Notes under the pieces: generated by a model
Seen by the model: only the letters and a program-made list of their open reading frames with translations
Told to the model about the DNA's origin: nothing
Database searches by the model: none
Position numbers and translations under genes: made by a program
In this document: one piece after another, positions 1 to 7,847 of the stretch
How the letters are laid out: the number at the start of each line of letters is the position of its first letter
Position numbering within the stretch: position 1 is the stretch's first letter
NCBI GenBank assembly: GCA_025808875.1
Contig: CP075528.1
Span: forward strand, 2,726,473 to 2,790,472
DNA from: Enhydrobacter sp.
GTDB taxonomy: Bacteria; Pseudomonadota; Alphaproteobacteria; Reyranellales; Reyranellaceae
Direction: 5' to 3'
Length of the DNA stretch: 64,000 bases

Positions 1-913
1 TACCGGCGGCCTCAATTGCTACGCCAACCCGGTCCTGCACGCGGGCGGGACGATCCTGATCATGCGCACCTTCGATCCGGGTCAGGCGCTCGATTGCATC
101 TCCGACCGGTCGCTGGGCATCACCCACTTCTTCGGCGTGCCGGCGCCCTATCAGTTCATGATGCAGCACCCGAAGTTCCAGGGCGCCGACCTGTCGCGAC
201 TGCAGATCGCCGGCGTCGGCGGCGCCCCTTGCGCGCTGGCGATCCTCGAAGGCTGGAGCGCGCGGGGCGTGCCGCTGGTGCAAGGCTGGGGTATGACCGA
301 AACCAGTCCCGCGGGCACGATGCTCGACGCGGCCGACGCCATCCGCAAGGTCGGGTCGGCCGGCAAGGCGATGATGCACACGGCAATCCGCGTCGTCGAC
401 GACCGGGGGCACGACGTACCCCAAGGGGGCATCGGCGAGCTGCTGATCAAGGGCCCCAACATCACCCCCGGTTATTGGAACAAGCCCGAGGCGACGGCTG
501 CCGCCTTCACCGACGGCTGGCTGCACACGGGCGACGCGGCGCGCCTCGACGACGAGGGTTTCGTCTACATCGTCGATCGCTGGAAGGACATGTACATCTC
601 GGGCGGCGAGAACGTCTATCCCGCCGAGGTCGAGAACGTCCTGTTTCAACTGCCGCAGGTCGCCGACGCGGCGATCATCGGCGTGCCCAACGAGCGCTGG
701 GGCGAAGTCGGCATGGCGATCGTCGTGCGCAAACCCGACGGCCGCCTCGAGGAGGCCGACGTGATCCGGCATTGCCTCGGCAGACTGGCGAAGTTCAAGG
801 TGCCGCAATCCGTCGCCTTCGTCGACGCGTTGCCCCGCAATGCCACCGGCAAGGTCCTGAAGCGCGAGCTGAGGCAGCACTACGTCGGCGCCGGCAAACC
901 GGCGATCACCTGA
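1..913 (+). CDS. Acyl-CoA synthetase (AMP-binding), 3' part
   Basis: This is the C-terminal 303 residues of an ANL-superfamily acyl-CoA ligase. Its 5' end lies before the window, and the frame is open from base 2. Such enzymes activate a carboxylic acid as acyl-AMP and transfer it to CoA. Visible core motifs are GWGMTETSP (adenine/acyl site), the GYWNKPEAT stretch, TGD (ribose contact), DRWKDMYISGGENVYP (hinge) and PRNATGKVLKREL with the catalytic C-terminal lysine. All expected C-terminal motifs are intact. The chain-length class cannot be read from this part, though short- or medium-chain and aromatic acid ligases look most alike. A GST gene follows 73 bases downstream on the same strand. 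Confidence 0.93.
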   Translation, partial: TGGLNCYANPVLHAGGTILIMRTFDPGQALDCISDRSLGITHFFGVPAPYQFMMQHPKFQGADLSRLQIAGVGGAPCALAILEGWSARGVPLVQGWGMTETSPAGTMLDAADAIRKVGSAGKAMMHTAIRVVDDRGHDVPQGGIGELLIKGPNITPGYWNKPEATAAAFTDGWLHTGDAARLDDEGFVYIVDRWKDMYISGGENVYPAEVENVLFQLPQVADAAIIGVPNERWGEVGMAIVVRKPDGRLEEADVIRHCLGRLAKFKVPQSVAFVDALPRNATGKVLKRELRQHYVGAGKPAIT

Positions 914-986
914 ACCGGGTTCATTCACAGGCCGAGCGGGTCTGCGCGTTGAAGCGCCCACGAACTCGGCTATAGACGTTGCCACC

Positions 987-1604
987 ATGCTGACCATCTA
1001 CGGCGTCCATCGTTCCCGCGCGTCGCGCAATATCTGGCTGGCCCACGAGTTGGGCATTCCCTTCAAGCAGGTGCCGGTGATCCAGCACTACCGCGTCAAG
1101 GAGCCCGCTCCGCCCGGCACGATCCACACCCGGTCGCCGGAGTTCCTGAAGGTAAACCCGAACGGCCACATCCCGTCGGTCGACGACGAGGGCGTGATTC
1201 TGCACGAGTCGCTGGCCATCAACCTCTACCTCGCCAAGAAGCATGGCGGGCCGCTGGCGCCGGCGAACGTCCTCGAAGACGGCCAAATGACGATGTGGGC
1301 GCTTTGGGCGGCCACGGAGGTCGAAAGCCCGGCGCTCTCGCTGTTGCAGAACGGTGTCACCGAGACGGCGATGGCGGCCCTGCGCGGGCCCTTCTCGGTC
1401 CTCGACGCGGCCCTCGCCTCCGGCTTCCTGGTCGGCAGCCGCTTCACGGTGGCCGATATCAACACCGCCGAAATCGTGCGCTACGCCCAGGGCGCGACGG
1501 CGTTGTTCGATGCCGCACCGAGGGTCAAGAGCTGGCTGGCCGCTTGCCATGCCCGCCCGGCATTCAGGAGAATGTGGGAGGCACGCGACAAGGAGCCTGC
1601 CTAG
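987..1604 (+). CDS. Glutathione S-transferase family protein
   Basis: The 205-residue protein has the two-domain GST layout. The thioredoxin-like N-terminal part begins MLTIYGVHRSRASRN and ends near PSVDDEGVILHESLAINLYL, which holds the glutathione-contacting P-S-V and E-S pair. The helical C-terminal part carries FTVADINTAEI, the usual N-capping box. GSTs conjugate glutathione to electrophiles or act as reductases and isomerases, and the substrate is unknown here. The start is an ATG after CTATAGACG, which resembles a -10 element, so the leader is very short. The gene is followed closely by the small membrane protein gene at 1621. A second unrelated GST is at 12344. Confidence 0.9.
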   Translation: MLTIYGVHRSRASRNIWLAHELGIPFKQVPVIQHYRVKEPAPPGTIHTRSPEFLKVNPNGHIPSVDDEGVILHESLAINLYLAKKHGGPLAPANVLEDGQMTMWALWAATEVESPALSLLQNGVTETAMAALRGPFSVLDAALASGFLVGSRFTVADINTAEIVRYAQGATALFDAAPRVKSWLAACHARPAFRRMWEARDKEPA

Positions 1605-1620
1605 TCGGGAGGAGCACGGC

Positions 1621-2094
1621 GTGGAGTTGGACAAGGACCGGCTGGCCAAGCTGCTGAACCTCACGCTCAGCCAGCACGACGCCGAGGCTCTGGCGGCGAT
1701 CCGCAAGTCCAACGACCTGCTCCGGCAGCACCGGACGACCTGGGATGCCATTCTTGGCGTATCGCCCATCGAGGAACCCGCCGCTTCGTCCGGCGGCGCT
1801 CGACCGAGAGCGCCCGACGGCGGTCAGCCGGCAAGCCAGGCCGAGCCGCGGCTGGCGGCCGGCCATACTTTCGCACGCGACTATCGCAATGCGTTCCGTC
1901 GCGAGCCGTTCGTTGCCCGCATGCTCGCCTTTCCGTTCTGGTTCGCGCTCGAGCTCCTTGCGCTGGCCCATCCACGCGCCAGAATCAACAAGCGAGGACG
2001 GGTGATTTTCGCCGTCTTCGTCATCTCTCTGGTGTTGAGCGGCGCGGCCTGGATCGCCGCGGCCTACTACGTGGTGTTCGAGCTGGCGGGATAG
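1621..2094 (+). CDS. Hypothetical membrane-anchored protein
   Basis: No function is recognised. The chosen start is GTG at 1621 because GGGAGGAG lies seven bases before it. It gives 157 residues. The N-terminal 40 residues form a compact motif (LTLSQHDAEALAAIRKSNDLL) that looks helical, followed by a low-complexity linker rich in Pro, Ala and Gly. A hydrophobic stretch, VIFAVFVISLVLSGAAWIAA, near the C-terminus is a probable membrane segment, with a weaker one (MLAFPFWFALELLAL) before it. A cytosolic head attached to a C-terminal membrane anchor is therefore likely. It sits 16 bases after the GST gene and probably shares its transcript. Confidence 0.6.
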   Translation: MELDKDRLAKLLNLTLSQHDAEALAAIRKSNDLLRQHRTTWDAILGVSPIEEPAASSGGARPRAPDGGQPASQAEPRLAAGHTFARDYRNAFRREPFVARMLAFPFWFALELLALAHPRARINKRGRVIFAVFVISLVLSGAAWIAAAYYVVFELAG

Positions 2095-2100
2095 CCAAGT

Positions 2101-2964
2101 TCAGCTTGCGATGATGAACGGCTTGGCCTGCGCGTCGTAGTCGGGATAGCCGAGCGTCGTTCGCAGTTCCGCCGGCGGCAGAGCGCTCTTCGTCTCCGCC
2201 TCACCCGCTGCCAGGGCGGCCAATCCGGCCTTCATGCCCGCGATGGCGGGCGACAGCATTCCCGTCGGGTAGGTGCCGATCTTGAAGCCCAACGCGGCGG
2301 CTTCCTTCTGCGAGGGCGTCGCGCGCGGCGCGCCCGGCGACAGCACGGCGAACGAAGGCTTGCCCTTCGCCGCCTTGATGGCGCGCTGGACCTCGCCCTC
2401 ATCGGCGGGCGAATCGAGGAACAGGATGTCGGCACCCTCCTCGACATACATCTCGATACGCGCGACCGCCTCGTCGATGCCCTGTGTCGGCCGGCAATCG
2501 GTGCGCGCCAGCACGAGGATGCCCGACTCCCGGGCGGCCTGGACGGCGGCGCGGATCTTCATGCGCGCCTCCTCGCGCGGCAGGCATGGCTTGCCGGCGG
2601 CGGTGAGCGCGCGCGGCGTGATCTTGTCCTCGATCAGGACGGCGGCGGCGCCGGCGCGGCCATAGGCTCGCACCGTGCGCTGGACGTTCATGGCGTTGCC
2701 GTAGCCGTGATCGCCGTCCGCGAGGACGAGCGTTTGCGGCGCGGCGGCGTGCACCATATTGAAGGAATCGAACATCTCGCCAAACGACACGAGGTCGAGG
2801 TCGGGTCCGCCGAGACGACTCGCCGCGACGCAGGAGCCGGACAGGAAGGCCGTCTTGAAACCCGCCGATGCCGCGAGCTTGGCGCTGATGCCGTCCCACA
2901 CGGCCGGCATCACGATCAGGCCGGGCTCGGCCAGCAGGGCACGCAAACGATCAGGCGCGTTCAT
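2101..2964 (-). CDS. Isocitrate lyase/PEP mutase superfamily enzyme
   Basis: The 287-residue TIM-barrel protein begins MNAPDRLRALL at 2964, after GGAGGAAAG. The open frame extends 54 bases further upstream without another good ribosome site. Superfamily signatures are the Mg-binding DGDHGYGNAMNV segment, AAVLIEDKITP and LARTDCR. The KKCGH catalytic cysteine motif of true (methyl)isocitrate lyases is absent. DxDHGYGNA is typical of the oxaloacetate-decarboxylase-like and phosphonomutase-related subgroups, so a C-C or C-P lyase acting on a small 2-oxo or 2-hydroxy diacid is likely. The exact substrate is open. It converges on the gene ending at 2094 with six bases between them. Confidence 0.8.
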   Translation of the reverse strand: MNAPDRLRALLAEPGLIVMPAVWDGISAKLAASAGFKTAFLSGSCVAASRLGGPDLDLVSFGEMFDSFNMVHAAAPQTLVLADGDHGYGNAMNVQRTVRAYGRAGAAAVLIEDKITPRALTAAGKPCLPREEARMKIRAAVQAARESGILVLARTDCRPTQGIDEAVARIEMYVEEGADILFLDSPADEGEVQRAIKAAKGKPSFAVLSPGAPRATPSQKEAAALGFKIGTYPTGMLSPAIAGMKAGLAALAAGEAETKSALPPAELRTTLGYPDYDAQAKPFIIAS

Positions 2965-3014
2965 CGACACTTTCCTCCCGGTGACAGTCGGTCGGGAGGA
3001 TAGGTCGCCAATCC

Positions 3015-3224
3015 TCACGCGGCCAGCATGAGACGGTCTATCGAGGCTGCGAAACCGAATTTCTCGTAGAACCGCCGCGCATCGCGATTGAAGCCATGCA
3101 CCGACACCTCCAACAGGAGATGGCCGACGCCGCGGCTGCGCCAGCCGGCGCGGACCGCCAGATCGTCGAGCTCGATGACCTTGCGCGGAACGGCGCCGGC
3201 AAATGCCGACGGCGGGCGGGTCAA
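3015..3224 (-). pseudogene. Truncated tandem copy of a GNAT acetyltransferase
   Basis: The 69 codons upstream of the stop at 3015 read as the C-terminal part of a GNAT protein: RKVIELDDLAVRAGWRSRG, then NRDARRFYEKFGFAASIDRL. The complete GNAT gene immediately upstream has the matching segments HKVVEVDNLMVREDLRGRR and NRDAKRFYESFGFAAASDRL, so this is a partial, diverged duplicate. The N-terminal half is missing. About a dozen residues between the acetyl-CoA loop and the NRDA motif are also deleted relative to the parent. A TTG at 3224 could start translation, but no ribosome-binding site is visible. A functional acetyltransferase is unlikely. Confidence 0.7.
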
Positions 3225-3234
3225 GGCCCGGCGC

Positions 3235-3693
3235 TCACGCCGCCAGCACCAGGCGATCGCTCGCCGCCGCGAAGCCGAAGCTTTCGTAGAAGCGCTTGGC
3301 GTCGCGGTTGACCTCGCCCACCACCGCCTCGACGTGGGTGGCACGCCGCTGGCGCGACCATTCGACGGCCGCGGCGAGCAGGCGCCGGCCGATGCGCCGG
3401 CCGCGCAGATCTTCGCGCACCATGAGGTTGTCGACCTCGACCACCTTGTGCGCTCCGCCGCCATCCAGCGGCACGATGCGGGTCAGCAGCACGGCCACGC
3501 CCAGGATGCCGATCTCGCTTTGCGCCACCAGCAAGGTCGTGTCGGGGCTCTCCAGCCACGCCATGACCTGCTCACGGGCATGGTCCGGATTGGCCAGCAA
3601 CACGCAGAGGTCCTCGCAATCGCGCGGACCCGCGAGGCGCACGCGGATCGGCACCGGTGCGGCAGCTTCTACATCCTCATCGCTGGTCGACAT
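3235..3693 (-). CDS. GNAT family N-acetyltransferase
   Basis: The 152-residue single-domain protein transfers an acyl group from acyl-CoA to an unknown amine. The central strand VVEVDNLMVREDLRGRRIGRRLL holds the V-x-x-x-x-R-G-x-G/R-x-G/R acetyl-CoA pyrophosphate loop. The C-terminal NRDAKRFYESFGF is the usual end of the fold with the conserved Tyr/Phe. Length is normal for the family. It lies directly before a truncated second copy of its own 3' half (3015-3224). The 5' side faces the small transcription unit at 3736-3883. Confidence 0.85.
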   Translation of the reverse strand: MSTSDEDVEAAAPVPIRVRLAGPRDCEDLCVLLANPDHAREQVMAWLESPDTTLLVAQSEIGILGVAVLLTRIVPLDGGGAHKVVEVDNLMVREDLRGRRIGRRLLAAAVEWSRQRRATHVEAVVGEVNRDAKRFYESFGFAAASDRLVLAA

Positions 3694-3735
3694 CTCATCC
3701 TCCGTTGCGGTCTCGCCGCGACCCGGAGGCCCTCT

Positions 3736-3847
3736 CCAGAAACACAGAAGCCGCCGGGAAGCGGCGGCTTCGTCAGGTCACAACCCTTCGCGCCGCCTAT
3801 TTTGGCGACGTAAAGTACCAACCCTTCTGGAGCAGGTTCGTGTGCAT
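3736..3847 (-). ncRNA. Candidate small transcript with leaderless 16-codon frame
   Basis: A compact transcription unit of about 110 bases lies in the 198-base gap between two genes. Its promoter (3854-3883) predicts a start at the A of an ATG at 3847. That ATG opens a 16-codon frame, MHTNLLQKGWYFTSPK, which stops at 3797. A nine-pair hairpin (3747-3771) followed by TGTGTTTCT ends the unit. The message would be leaderless if translated. Alternatively it is a structured small RNA and the frame is incidental. I do not recognise either the RNA or the peptide. Confidence 0.5.
3738..3771 (-). terminator. Hairpin terminator of the small transcript
   Basis: The arms GAAGCCGCC and GGCGGCTTC (3747-3755 and 3763-3771) pair perfectly around a seven-base loop. 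On the minus strand they are followed by TGTGTTTCT. The T-tract is imperfect, so strength is uncertain. Confidence 0.5.
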
Positions 3848-3853
3848 GCGCTT

Positions 3854-3883
3854 TGTATATCCCGCGCCAAACGCCTCTGTCAA
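3854..3883 (-). promoter_or_regulatory. Sigma-70 type promoter
   Basis: Read on the minus strand, a perfect -35 TTGACA (3883-3878) is followed after 18 bases by TATACA (3859-3854). This is an unusually close match to the housekeeping consensus for this high-GC sequence. The predicted start lies about seven bases on, at the ATG of the mini-frame at 3847. Confidence 0.65.
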
Positions 3884-3891
3884 TGCGGGCG

Positions 3892-4305
3892 CTACCACTC
3901 CTCCAGCTTGAGCAGCGGCCCGTTGCCGTCGGCCGGGCGCATGAACACCACACGCTTGCCATCGGTGGTCTGCTTGATCTCGTCGCCGCTCAGCGGTCGA
4001 TAACCTTCATCCAGAAGCTGATCGCGCACGACTACCACGTCAGCGACCTTGTGGCAGACGTGGTGCACGGCGCCTGCCCATTCGTGCGCCGCGACTAGGC
4101 CAACCAACCGCGAGTCCTGATCCGGCTGCAACAGCCGTAGCCGCGTATAGCCGAGATCGACGAAGGCGGATGAACACCCGTATCGCTCGATGCGTTCCGT
4201 CGGCGAGACCTCCGCCCGGTAGAGATCACGATATGTCGCGGTCTCCGCGTCGAGATCCCGCACGAGCAGCGTGACGTGGTCGAAGGTGCCAAGGTCAACC
4301 GTGAC
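3892..4305 (-). CDS. Glyoxalase/dioxygenase (VOC) superfamily protein
   Basis: The frame encodes one VOC module: a first strand FDHVTLLVRDLD, then RLRLLQP, HHVCHKVADVVVV and a terminal strand RVVFMRPADGNGPLLKLEEW. The paired His and Glu positions at strand starts and ends suggest a metal site. VOC enzymes include glyoxalases, dioxygenases, epimerases and resistance proteins, so the reaction is unknown. The start is unclear. The fold needs the residues just before FDHV, but no ATG, GTG or TTG lies there in frame, and the first GTG (4263) would cut into strand one. The 5' end overlaps the stop of the aldolase gene at 4308, so translation may be coupled or use a rare start. Confidence 0.7.
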   Translation of the reverse strand, partial: VTVDLGTFDHVTLLVRDLDAETATYRDLYRAEVSPTERIERYGCSSAFVDLGYTRLRLLQPDQDSRLVGLVAAHEWAGAVHHVCHKVADVVVVRDQLLDEGYRPLSGDEIKQTTDGKRVVFMRPADGNGPLLKLEEW

Positions 4306-4307
4306 GG

Positions 4308-5249
4308 CTACTCCGCCGCCACCGCCATCGCCTGCTTGAGACCGGGCATGGTGAAGCCGAGCTTGTCGAGCTTGGCGATCATGTCCTTGCCGGCCTTCTC
4401 GTCGGTCTCGACCAGCGGCGGACGGACCGGCGTCCAGGCCGCGTCCGAACCGTAGTGGGCGATGCAATATTTCAGCGCCGGGATCATGACGTAACCCTGC
4501 ATGACACCGCGCACCTCGTTGATCCAGGCCTGCAGCTTGTCACCTTCCGGCGTGGCGTACTTCCTGTAGGTCTCGGCGATCTTGCCGGGATTGATGTTGG
4601 CGGTGGCGCTGATGCAGCCCGCACCGCCCGACTTCACGTTGTCGATCAGCGGCTTCTCGTTGCCCGAGAAGACGTCGAAGCCGTCCTTGGCGAAAGCATC
4701 GATCATGCTCTTGGTATGCGGCCAGTCGTCGGACGAATCCTTCATGCCGGCGATCTGCTTCGGGTAGGCCTTCATCAGCCGCTCGACCAGCTTGTGGGTG
4801 ATCGGCACGGCCGACACCGGCGGGATGTGATAGAGGTAGACGCGCAAGCGGTCGTCGCCGACCCTCTGCACGACTTCCGAGAAGAAGCGGAACAATCCGT
4901 CCTCCGGCACGCCCTTGTAGTAGAAGGGCGGCAACATCAGCACGCCACCGACGCCGAGCTTGGTCGCATGGGCGCTGACCTTGGCCGCCTCGGTGATCGA
5001 GCAGGCACCGGTGCCCGGCATCATGCGATCGGTCGGCACGCCCGCGGAGACCGCGGCCTCCAGAAGCCCCATGCGCTCGTCGGCCGACATCGAATTGGCT
5101 TCGGAGTTGGTGCCGAACACGGCCAGGCCGCAATCCTGGCTCAGCAGCCACCTGCAATGCGCGATGAACCGGCCGACGTCGGGGGAGAGGTCGCGCTTGA
5201 AGGGGGTGACGACCGGCGAAAGAACGCCTTTGATCCGCGCAGCGGCCAT
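4308..5249 (-). CDS. Dihydrodipicolinate synthase/N-acetylneuraminate lyase family aldolase
   Basis: The 313-residue TIM-barrel class I aldolase shows the Schiff-base lysine in AGMKDSSDD (K170) and the catalytic tyrosine in VYLYHIPP (Y140). GTNSEANSM stands in place of the DapA GTTGE box. The altered box and general lay-out argue against a housekeeping DapA and for a catabolic 2-keto acid aldolase or dehydratase. Length is normal. The start ATG at 5249 begins MAAARIKGVLSPVVTPF. It diverges from the FAA hydrolase gene across 58 bases that must hold both promoters. It overlaps the VOC gene downstream. Confidence 0.85.
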   Translation of the reverse strand: MAAARIKGVLSPVVTPFKRDLSPDVGRFIAHCRWLLSQDCGLAVFGTNSEANSMSADERMGLLEAAVSAGVPTDRMMPGTGACSITEAAKVSAHATKLGVGGVLMLPPFYYKGVPEDGLFRFFSEVVQRVGDDRLRVYLYHIPPVSAVPITHKLVERLMKAYPKQIAGMKDSSDDWPHTKSMIDAFAKDGFDVFSGNEKPLIDNVKSGGAGCISATANINPGKIAETYRKYATPEGDKLQAWINEVRGVMQGYVMIPALKYCIAHYGSDAAWTPVRPPLVETDEKAGKDMIAKLDKLGFTMPGLKQAMAVAAE

Positions 5250-5307
5250 GATTTTATTTCTCCCGAAACAAGTCGCCTTTTGTGCAACGAAGCGCCGGGG
5301 ACGTCCA

Positions 5308-6426
5308 GTGGCAGCAGAAATACTTCCTGAAGACGGCTATGCGGGCACGCTGGTCGGCCGCGCGACAACGGCGGCCGGGCCAAGTGTCATCTCGGTCCGG
5401 AAGGACGGCGTCTTCGACATCACGGCTGCAGCGCCCACCGTGTCCGACCTGTGCAACGCCGAAGATCCCGTGGCGCTTGCGCGTACCGCCGGCATGCGGC
5501 TCGGTTCGCTCGAGGAGACGATCCCGGCCCTGCTCGCCCCCATCGACCTTCAGGCGATCAAGGCCGCGGGCGTCACCTTCGCCGTCAGCCTGCTCGAACG
5601 GCTGATCGAGGAACATGCGAAGGGCGATCCGGCGCGTGCCGAGCGCGTGCGCGGGGAGCTGAACGGCATCATCGGCGCCGACGTCTCCACCATCAAGCCG
5701 GGCTCGCCCGAGGCCGAGGCCCTGAAGAAGACCCTGATGGCGCGCGGCGCGTGGTCGCCCTATCTCGAGGTCGGCATCGGCCCCTACGCCGAGATCTTCA
5801 CCAAGGCGCCGCCGATGGCCGCCGTCGGCTACGGCGCGGAGATCGGCATCCGCACCGACAGCGACTGGAACAATCCCGAGCCCGAAGTGACGCTGGTGGT
5901 GAGCGCACGAGGCAGGATCGTCGGCGCGACGCTCGGCAACGACGTCAACCTGCGCGACATGGAGGGCCGCAGCGCGCTGCTCCTCGGCATCGCCAAGGAC
6001 AACAATGCCTCCTGCGCCGTCGGACCGTTCGTGCGCCTGTTCGACGATACGTTCTCGCTCGACGACGTCCGCAAGGCCAAGGTCGAGCTCGAGGTGACGG
6101 GGCCGGACCAGTTCCGCCTGCGCGGTGCCAGCGACCTGTCGAAGATCAGCCGCGATCCGACCGATCTGGTGGCACAGGCGATGGGCAGCCATCACTCCTA
6201 TCCAGACGGCATGGTGTTGATGACGGGCACGCTCTTCGCGCCGACCGAGGCGCGCAAGCCGGGCGGGCTGGGCTTCACCCACGTCGTCGGCGACACCGTT
6301 TCGATCCGCTCGCCCAAGCTCGGCACGCTGACCAACCGGGTCAATCATTGCGACAGGATCCCGCCGTGGACGTTCGGAACGTCGGCGCTGATGCGGAATT
6401 TGGCGGCGCGCGGCCTGCTGAAATGA
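5308..6426 (+). CDS. Fumarylacetoacetate hydrolase family protein
   Basis: The 372-residue protein is read from GTG at 5308 (VAAEILPEDGYAGTLVGR). No ATG is available nearby. The C-terminal two thirds carry FAH-fold features: YLEVGIGPYAEIFTKAPPMAAVGYGAEIGI, then NDVNLRDMEGRSALLL and VRLFD. The acidic residues of NNPEPEV and LRDMEG probably form the metal site. Members hydrolyse C-C bonds in 1,3-diketo acids or decarboxylate and isomerise them. Its stop overlaps the amidase start as ATGA, so the two are translationally coupled and probably act in one catabolic route. The divergent neighbour is a keto-acid aldolase. Confidence 0.8.
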   Translation: MAAEILPEDGYAGTLVGRATTAAGPSVISVRKDGVFDITAAAPTVSDLCNAEDPVALARTAGMRLGSLEETIPALLAPIDLQAIKAAGVTFAVSLLERLIEEHAKGDPARAERVRGELNGIIGADVSTIKPGSPEAEALKKTLMARGAWSPYLEVGIGPYAEIFTKAPPMAAVGYGAEIGIRTDSDWNNPEPEVTLVVSARGRIVGATLGNDVNLRDMEGRSALLLGIAKDNNASCAVGPFVRLFDDTFSLDDVRKAKVELEVTGPDQFRLRGASDLSKISRDPTDLVAQAMGSHHSYPDGMVLMTGTLFAPTEARKPGGLGFTHVVGDTVSIRSPKLGTLTNRVNHCDRIPPWTFGTSALMRNLAARGLLK

Positions 6427-7847
6427 CCGGCGATCTCTGCCGGTTGCCGGCCTCGACCTTGCGCGAGCATATCGCCGCCAAGAAGGTCTCGCCCCTCGAG
6501 TTGACACGGGCGGTGCTGGCGCGCGCCGAGAAGCTGCAGCCCGTCCTGAATTGCTTCGTCACGCTGGTGCCGGACCATGCGCTGCTGGCGGCGAGCCAGG
6601 CCGAGGATGCCGTGATGCAGGGCAAGCCGCTCGGCCTGCTGCACGGCATCCCCTATGCCGCCAAGGATCTCGTGAACACGTCGGGCGTGCGCACCACGTT
6701 CGGCTCGCTGCTGCACGAGAACAACCTTCCCAAGGAGGACGCGGTCGCCACCGCCCGCCTGCGCGCGGCGGGCGCCGTGCTGTTCGGCAAGACGACGACG
6801 CCGGAGTTCGGCCACAAGGCGCTGACCGACGCGCCGTTGTTCGGGCGCACGCGCAATGCCTGGAGCGCGAACCATACGTCGGGCGGCTCGAGCGGCGGCG
6901 CGGCGGTCGCGGTCGCCGCCGGCATCGGGCCGATCGGCGTCGCCACCGACGGCGGCGGCTCGACGCGCATCCCCGCCGCGGCCAACGGCATGGTCGGCCT
7001 GAAGCAGAGCAACGGCGTGATCCCGCACAGCCAGGTGGCCGACGCCTTCGGCAACTACACCTACGTGACGCCGATGACCCGCACGGTGATGGACACCGCG
7101 TTGATGCTGCAGGCCATGGCCGGACCGCATCCCAGCGATCCGTGGTCGATCGGTCTCGTGCCGCAGGACTACCTCCAGGCGGCGCGCGCCGAGGGCGACC
7201 TCGAGGGCAAGCGCGTGCTTTACAGCCTGACGCTCGGAAACAAGCGCGTCGCCAGGGAAGTCGCGGCGGCCTTTGAGGCGTCGCTCGTCAGGCTGCGCGA
7301 ACTCGGCGCCGAGCTGGTCGAGCTCACCGAGCCGATGCCCGAGATGGAGCCGGTGTGGAAGGTCATCAACCACACCACCTGGCGGGCCAGGTTCGGCGAC
7401 ATGATCCGCCGCGACGACAACCGGATGTCGGCCTCGCTGGTGCGGCAGGTCGCGATGGCCGAGGAATGGAGCGGCGCCGACTACCAGAAGGCGATGTTCC
7501 AGCGCACCGATATCTTCCGCATGGTGCAGCGCTGGTTCGAGAATTTCGACTACCTGGTGACGCCGACCCTGTCGCGGACCGCCCTGCCGATCGACCAGGA
7601 TCTCTTCGAGCCGATCCGGATCGACGATGTCGAGGCCGGCGAGCTCAGGCGCAACTGGTTTCCCTACACCATGCCGTTCAACATCACCGGCCACCCGGCG
7701 CTCACGATCTGCTGCGGCTTCGACGGCGCGGGCCTGCCGATCGGGCTGCAGTTCGTCGGCCGGTTTCGCGACGATGCCTCGGTTCTGCGCATCGCCGCGC
7801 TCTACGAGGCGAGCGAGAACTGGCTCGACCGATGGCCCGACCTCTGA
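6423..7847 (+). CDS. Amidase signature family hydrolase
   Basis: The 474-residue amidase has the complete Ser-cisSer-Lys triad: K81 in AAKDLV, the cis-serine in HTSGGSSGGA (S156) and the nucleophile in DGGGSTRIPA (S180). The family hydrolyses amides, including indole-acetamide, aryl amides and, in GatA, glutaminyl-tRNA-bound glutamine. No gatB or gatC partners are near, so this is a catabolic amidase. The ATG overlaps the FAA hydrolase stop. The gene runs into the RluA gene, whose ATG at 7832 lies inside its last codons. A second amidase of a different subgroup is at 20618. Confidence 0.92.
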   Translation: MTGDLCRLPASTLREHIAAKKVSPLELTRAVLARAEKLQPVLNCFVTLVPDHALLAASQAEDAVMQGKPLGLLHGIPYAAKDLVNTSGVRTTFGSLLHENNLPKEDAVATARLRAAGAVLFGKTTTPEFGHKALTDAPLFGRTRNAWSANHTSGGSSGGAAVAVAAGIGPIGVATDGGGSTRIPAAANGMVGLKQSNGVIPHSQVADAFGNYTYVTPMTRTVMDTALMLQAMAGPHPSDPWSIGLVPQDYLQAARAEGDLEGKRVLYSLTLGNKRVAREVAAAFEASLVRLRELGAELVELTEPMPEMEPVWKVINHTTWRARFGDMIRRDDNRMSASLVRQVAMAEEWSGADYQKAMFQRTDIFRMVQRWFENFDYLVTPTLSRTALPIDQDLFEPIRIDDVEAGELRRNWFPYTMPFNITGHPALTICCGFDGAGLPIGLQFVGRFRDDASVLRIAALYEASENWLDRWPDL

